Shown: positions 60,800-64,000 of the stretch, one piece after another
How the letters are laid out: each line of letters begins with the position of its first letter
Numbering within the stretch: the first letter of the stretch is position 1
DNA from: an uncultured Prevotella sp.
Lineage (GTDB): Bacteria > Bacteroidota > Bacteroidia > Bacteroidales > Bacteroidaceae
Assembly (NCBI GenBank): GCA_900319905.1
Contig: ONQB01000007.1
Span: 1-64,000, forward strand
Reading direction: 5' to 3'
Length of the DNA stretch: 64,000 nucleotides
Translations under genes and position numbers: made by a program
The notes under the pieces: generated by a model
What the model saw: the letters and a program-made list of their open reading frames with translations, nothing else
The model's database searches: none
What the model was told of the DNA's origin: nothing

Positions 60800-62404
60800 T
60801 CAGCGGTCCGTATGGCTTTCTTCCACCTCCCACTCATCCACGGTGTGCTTGTCGGCATTGAAGCGTATGCCCACCTTCACCACCCGTCGGCTGTCAGTGA
60901 GATAGGGCTTGGCATAGCCGTGGGCATTGATTTGTTCAAGGGCATGGCGGGCCGTGTCGCCCACCTTCAGCTCCATGACGTAGATGGCGTCGGGCATGAA
61001 GATGACCATGTCGGTGCGGCCGCCTGCCACCTTCACCTGCGTACGGGCATAGACGTTGAGCATGGAGAAGATGAGGTAGAACGTGTATTCGTAGAAACCC
61101 TCCCTGGTCTTAGCCTCGGCGAGCTTCTGCTTGAAGCCCTCCACGTATGGGATGCCGGCAAGATAGGCCTGCATGTGCTGCATGGCCAGGTCGATGTCAC
61201 CCTGCTTGAGTGCCTTCCAGAATTTTGCCGCAAAGCCTATCTGCACGTCGCCACTGTTCAAGCCGGTGTAGGTTGGCAGCAAGCCATTGATATATCCCAC
61301 GCGCACCTCTTGGTTGGGGATGGAGAGCTCGTAGGCCTCGGTGTCGGGGTCGTAGTCCTTGATGGTGAGGTAGCCGCTCTGGTAGAGCAGCGGCAGCGCA
61401 TCCTTCATGTTCTCCGTGGGCTGGTCAAAGGCAGTCTCGGGCACGTCGAGCGAGTCGAGCGAGGTGATGTCGGTGTGGAAGTGCTGCATCTGCTTGATGA
61501 GGAAGGTCGGTGTGCCCGAGGCAAACCAGTAGTTCGACACCTTGCGGCGCACAAAACAATTCAGCAGGCTGAACGGATTATAAACCTCAGGTGAATCCGC
61601 GGCGAAATGATAACCGTCGTACTGCAGTTTGAGCTTGTCGTGCATCTGCTCGGGCGTCATCTTTAGGGCTAAAGCCAACCGCTCCACATCGGGCCAAAGG
61701 GTGGTGCACAGCTCCTCCTCGGTAAAGCCGCAGATGGTGGCGAAGGTCTCGTCAAGGGTGACGTTAAGTAGGTTGTTAATGGTGGAGAAAATGCTCAGCT
61801 GTGAGAACTTCGTGATACCGGTGATGAAACAGAATTTTATGAACTCCTCGTTGGCTTTCAGTGGCACGTAGAACTCCTGCATCACCTTGCGCATGGCGTC
61901 GAGTGTGGCTTGGTCGTTAAGTACATCGAGCAGGGGCGCGTCGTACTCGTCGATGATGACAGCCACCTGCCGCCCCGTCTTTTCCTTAGCACGGTGGATG
62001 AGGCCGGTAAGCAATTTGCCCGGCGTGGTCTCATCGTCCTCTCGGCCATAGACTTCGGCCAACGGTTTCATCATCCACATCAGCGTCTCGCGCAAGCTTT
62101 CGGCACAGTCCTGCCCTTTGGCCACGCTGAGGTCGAGATGGATGACAGGATACTGCGTCCATTCCTTCTCAAGCGACATAATCTTCAGACCCTTAAACAA
62201 CTCACGGTCGCCTTTGAAATAAGAATCCAAAGTCGATGTGAGCAGCGACTTGCCGAAGCGTCGCGGACGACTCATAAAAACGAACTTGGCATAGTGTGCC
62301 AATTGCCATACAAGGTCGGTCTTGTCAACATACAAATAGCCCTCCCGTATAATCTCAGAGAAGGTCTGTATGCCTACCGGGTATTTCCTCATCATCTGTT
62401 CCAT
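60800..62404 (-). CDS. AAA-ATPase-like protein with C-terminal PD-(D/E)XK nuclease domain
   Basis: 534 aa. The N-terminal AAA-ATPase_like domain begins YPVGIQTFSEIIREGYLYVDKTDLVWQL, with a P-loop-like FMSRPRRFGKSLLTSTL (about residues 43-59) and a Walker B-like VAVIIDEYDAPLL near 150. The C-terminal PD-(D/E)XK domain has TDMVIFMPDAIYVMELKVGDTARHALEQI (about 465-500). Bacteroidota genomes often carry many paralogues of this ATPase-nuclease fusion; its biological role is not established. All motifs appear intact, unlike the other ATPase at 15563. The promoter box is at 62430-62437. Confidence 0.92.
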   Translation of the reverse strand: MEQMMRKYPVGIQTFSEIIREGYLYVDKTDLVWQLAHYAKFVFMSRPRRFGKSLLTSTLDSYFKGDRELFKGLKIMSLEKEWTQYPVIHLDLSVAKGQDCAESLRETLMWMMKPLAEVYGREDDETTPGKLLTGLIHRAKEKTGRQVAVIIDEYDAPLLDVLNDQATLDAMRKVMQEFYVPLKANEEFIKFCFITGITKFSQLSIFSTINNLLNVTLDETFATICGFTEEELCTTLWPDVERLALALKMTPEQMHDKLKLQYDGYHFAADSPEVYNPFSLLNCFVRRKVSNYWFASGTPTFLIKQMQHFHTDITSLDSLDVPETAFDQPTENMKDALPLLYQSGYLTIKDYDPDTEAYELSIPNQEVRVGYINGLLPTYTGLNSGDVQIGFAAKFWKALKQGDIDLAMQHMQAYLAGIPYVEGFKQKLAEAKTREGFYEYTFYLIFSMLNVYARTQVKVAGGRTDMVIFMPDAIYVMELKVGDTARHALEQINAHGYAKPYLTDSRRVVKVGIRFNADKHTVDEWEVEESHTDR

Positions 62405-62429
62405 AATGCTTTCGCTCAGTTATTGTCTG

Positions 62430-62437
62430 CAAATATA
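62430..62437 (-). promoter_or_regulatory. -7 box (TATATTTG) of the ATPase-nuclease gene
   Basis: TAnnTTTG match 25 bp upstream of the ATG at 62404. Confidence 0.6.
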
Positions 62438-62522
62438 ACTTTTTTCCCGCTACTTGCAAAGGGTAGACGAATAAAATCAAGAATTCATTGTACAATATTG
62501 TCATTTTCTGCCGCATTCTTAG

Positions 62523-62530
62523 TAATTTTG
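62523..62530 (+). promoter_or_regulatory. -7 box (TAATTTTG) of metG
   Basis: TAnnTTTG match 27 bp before the ATG at 62558. Confidence 0.6.
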
Positions 62531-62557
62531 CACGAAAGGAAAGAAACACGATAATAA

Positions 62558-64000
62558 ATGGAAGAAAAACATTTTAAGCGGACCACGGTGACTGCCGCGC
62601 TGCCTTATGCCAATGGCGGTGTGCATATCGGCCACCTCGCTGGCGTATATGTGCCGGCCGACATCTACGTGCGCTACCTGCGCCTCAGAAAGCAACCTGT
62701 CATTTTCATCGGTGGCAGCGACGAGCACGGAGTGCCCATCACCATTAGGGCTAAGAAGGAAGGTGTGACACCGCAGGATGTCTGCGACCGCTATCACAAA
62801 ATCATTAAGGACTCGTTCCAAGAGTTCGGTATTTCGTTTGACATTTACAGCCGGACGACGTCGAAGGTGCACAATAAGTTTGCCTCCGACTTCTTCCGCA
62901 AGCTCTACGACGACGGTAAGCTCGTAGAGAAGGAGACCGAGCAATACTACGACCCGGAGGCCAAGCAGTTCCTCGCCGACCGTTACATCATGGGCACCTG
63001 CCCCCACTGCGGCAATCCCAATGCCTATGGCGACCAATGCGAGAAATGCGGCTCCGACCTCTCGCCTATGGAGCTCATCAACCCGCACTCCACCATCAGC
63101 GGTGCCAAGCCGGAGATACGCAAGACCAAGAACTGGTATCTGCCTCTGAACAACTATCAGGAATGGTTGAAGCAGTGGATTCTGGAAGGCCACAAGGAAT
63201 GGCGCCCTAATGTGTATGGTCAGTGTAAGTCGTGGCTCGACATGGACCTGCAGCCCCGCGCCATGACGCGCGACCTCGACTGGGGTATACCCGTACCTGT
63301 GGAGGGAGCCGACGGCAAAGTACTCTACGTGTGGTTTGACGCGCCAATCGGTTACATCAGCAACACCAAGGAACTGTGCGACAACGAGCCCGAGCGTTGG
63401 GGATCGTGGGAGAAATGGTGGAAAGACCCCGACACGCGTCTCATCCACTTCATCGGTAAGGACAACATCGTGTTCCACTGCCTTATCTTCCCCGTTATGC
63501 TCAAGGCACACGGCGGCTACATCCTGCCCGACAACGTACCGGCCAATGAGTTCCTCAACCTTGAGAACGACAAAATAAGTACTTCTCGCAACTGGGCTGT
63601 GTGGCTCGACGAATATCTGAAGGACTTTCCCGGAAAGCAGGACGTGCTGCGCTACGTGCTTACCGCCAACGCACCGGAGACTAAGGACAATAACTTCACC
63701 TGGAAAGACTTCCAGGAGCGCAACAACTCGGAGCTTGTGGCCATCTACGGCAACTTCGTTAACCGTGCGCTGCAGCTCACGAAGAAATATTGGAACGGCG
63801 TGGTGCCCGCCTGCGGTGAGCTGCAGGACGTGGACAAGCAGGCCATCGCCGAGTTTAAGGACGTGAAGGAGAAGGTGGAGCAGTACCTCGACAACTTCAA
63901 GTTCCGTGAGGCACAGAAGGAAGCCATGAACCTCGCCCGCATCGGCAACAAGTACATCACCGAGTGTGAGCCGTGGAAGGTGTGGAAGACCGATCCGAAG
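62558..64000 (+). CDS. metG: methionyl-tRNA synthetase (5' part; runs off the window)
   Basis: 481 codons are visible of an expected roughly 680; the gene has no stop in the window. It charges tRNA-Met. The HIGH signature is HIGH in [13 protein letters not shown] (about residues 21-24). The zinc-binding insertion carries CPHCGN and CEKCGSD, so the two-knuckle (four-Cys) type. The KMSKS equivalent is KISTS in [13 protein letters not shown], followed by the anticodon-binding helical domain ([19 protein letters not shown]). The C-terminal dimerisation domain lies outside the window. The ATG at 62558 is preceded by a promoter box. Confidence 0.96.
   Translation, partial: MEEKHFKRTTVTAALPYANGGVHIGHLAGVYVPADIYVRYLRLRKQPVIFIGGSDEHGVPITIRAKKEGVTPQDVCDRYHKIIKDSFQEFGISFDIYSRTTSKVHNKFASDFFRKLYDDGKLVEKETEQYYDPEAKQFLADRYIMGTCPHCGNPNAYGDQCEKCGSDLSPMELINPHSTISGAKPEIRKTKNWYLPLNNYQEWLKQWILEGHKEWRPNVYGQCKSWLDMDLQPRAMTRDLDWGIPVPVEGADGKVLYVWFDAPIGYISNTKELCDNEPERWGSWEKWWKDPDTRLIHFIGKDNIVFHCLIFPVMLKAHGGYILPDNVPANEFLNLENDKISTSRNWAVWLDEYLKDFPGKQDVLRYVLTANAPETKDNNFTWKDFQERNNSELVAIYGNFVNRALQLTKKYWNGVVPACGELQDVDKQAIAEFKDVKEKVEQYLDNFKFREAQKEAMNLARIGNKYITECEPWKVWKTDPK

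Noticed and set aside
62519..63511. 330-aa minus-strand ORF at the right end
   Set aside because: Antisense to metG, whose HIGH, zinc and KISTS motifs are unmistakable.
1..64000. tRNA, rRNA, phage or integrative element
   Set aside because: None was seen on reading the intergenic regions of both strands; no integrase, transposase or phage structural gene is present. Small RNAs could still be missed without a covariance search.

Overview
The window is about 64 kb of chromosomal DNA from a Bacteroidota organism, most likely Prevotellaceae (Prevotella/Segatella type). The main evidence is: TAnnTTTG -7 promoter boxes in front of about two thirds of the transcription starts; many secreted proteins that end in a Y-N-L-x-G ... 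G-I-Y-I ... G-K-K tail; BspA-like leucine-rich repeats; GH43 and GH127 arabinose-type glycosidases; a MetRS with a KISTS signature; and a bacterial non-haem ferritin with a desulfoferrodoxin for oxygen defence. No rRNA, tRNA, phage, transposase or CRISPR array was seen.

Layout. 1-1.4 kb: a secreted GH43-CBM6 glycosidase whose promoter is preceded by a 70-bp direct repeat. 2-11.2 kb: a block of secreted proteins (a 1564-aa multidomain protein, an M6 metalloprotease, an Omp28-like protein with a CxxC motif). Next comes a membrane-anchored TPR/LuxR-type regulator and a YitT membrane protein. 14.4-17.3 kb is a decaying stretch: an outer-membrane protein remnant, intact desulfoferrodoxin, an ATPase gene with its middle deleted, and a GH43 gene without a signal peptide. 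17.8-23.4 kb: argS with an RNase H-like gene, then a lipoprotein/DUF5723 pair. 23.6-29.2 kb: ferritin, DUF1893, TGS-uridine-kinase-like protein, Na/Pi cotransporter and QueH. 29.4-38.3 kb: a minus-strand run (pyridoxamine kinase, AspT-type transporter, RluA-type pseudouridine synthase, RibD, DsbD, cysteine desulfidase-like). 38.5-39.6 kb: mannose-1-phosphate guanylyltransferase. 39.8-53.3 kb: a second block of secreted adhesin-like proteins (LRR protein, two related giants of 1457 and 1487 aa, and a 981-aa protein). 54-57.2 kb: a GH127 beta-L-arabinofuranosidase. 57.3-64 kb: HIT, GreA, an OmpA/PorT-like barrel, two PD-(D/E)XK proteins and the 5' part of metG, which runs off the end.

The most unusual structure is a family of six dispersed intergenic elements (about 16.1, 24.3, 25.0, 29.3, 48.6 and 57.2 kb). 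Each has a core, usually 51 bp and asymmetric, found in both orientations. It is flanked by long complementary arms made of a short repeated unit (GAAGTCCGGAAGTTCA-like), and the best copies end in inverted GTATCAAAATTGGA. All six lie just downstream of genes, four of them between convergent genes. No transposase is linked to them. Other non-coding signals are: a 20-bp motif placed exactly 46 bp upstream of the -7 box of two secreted-protein genes; a terminator-like hairpin in the greA leader; a 29-bp palindrome over the -33 region of an outer-membrane protein promoter; and a 22-bp tandem repeat.

All assignments come from reading the sequence and recalling families; no database search was run.
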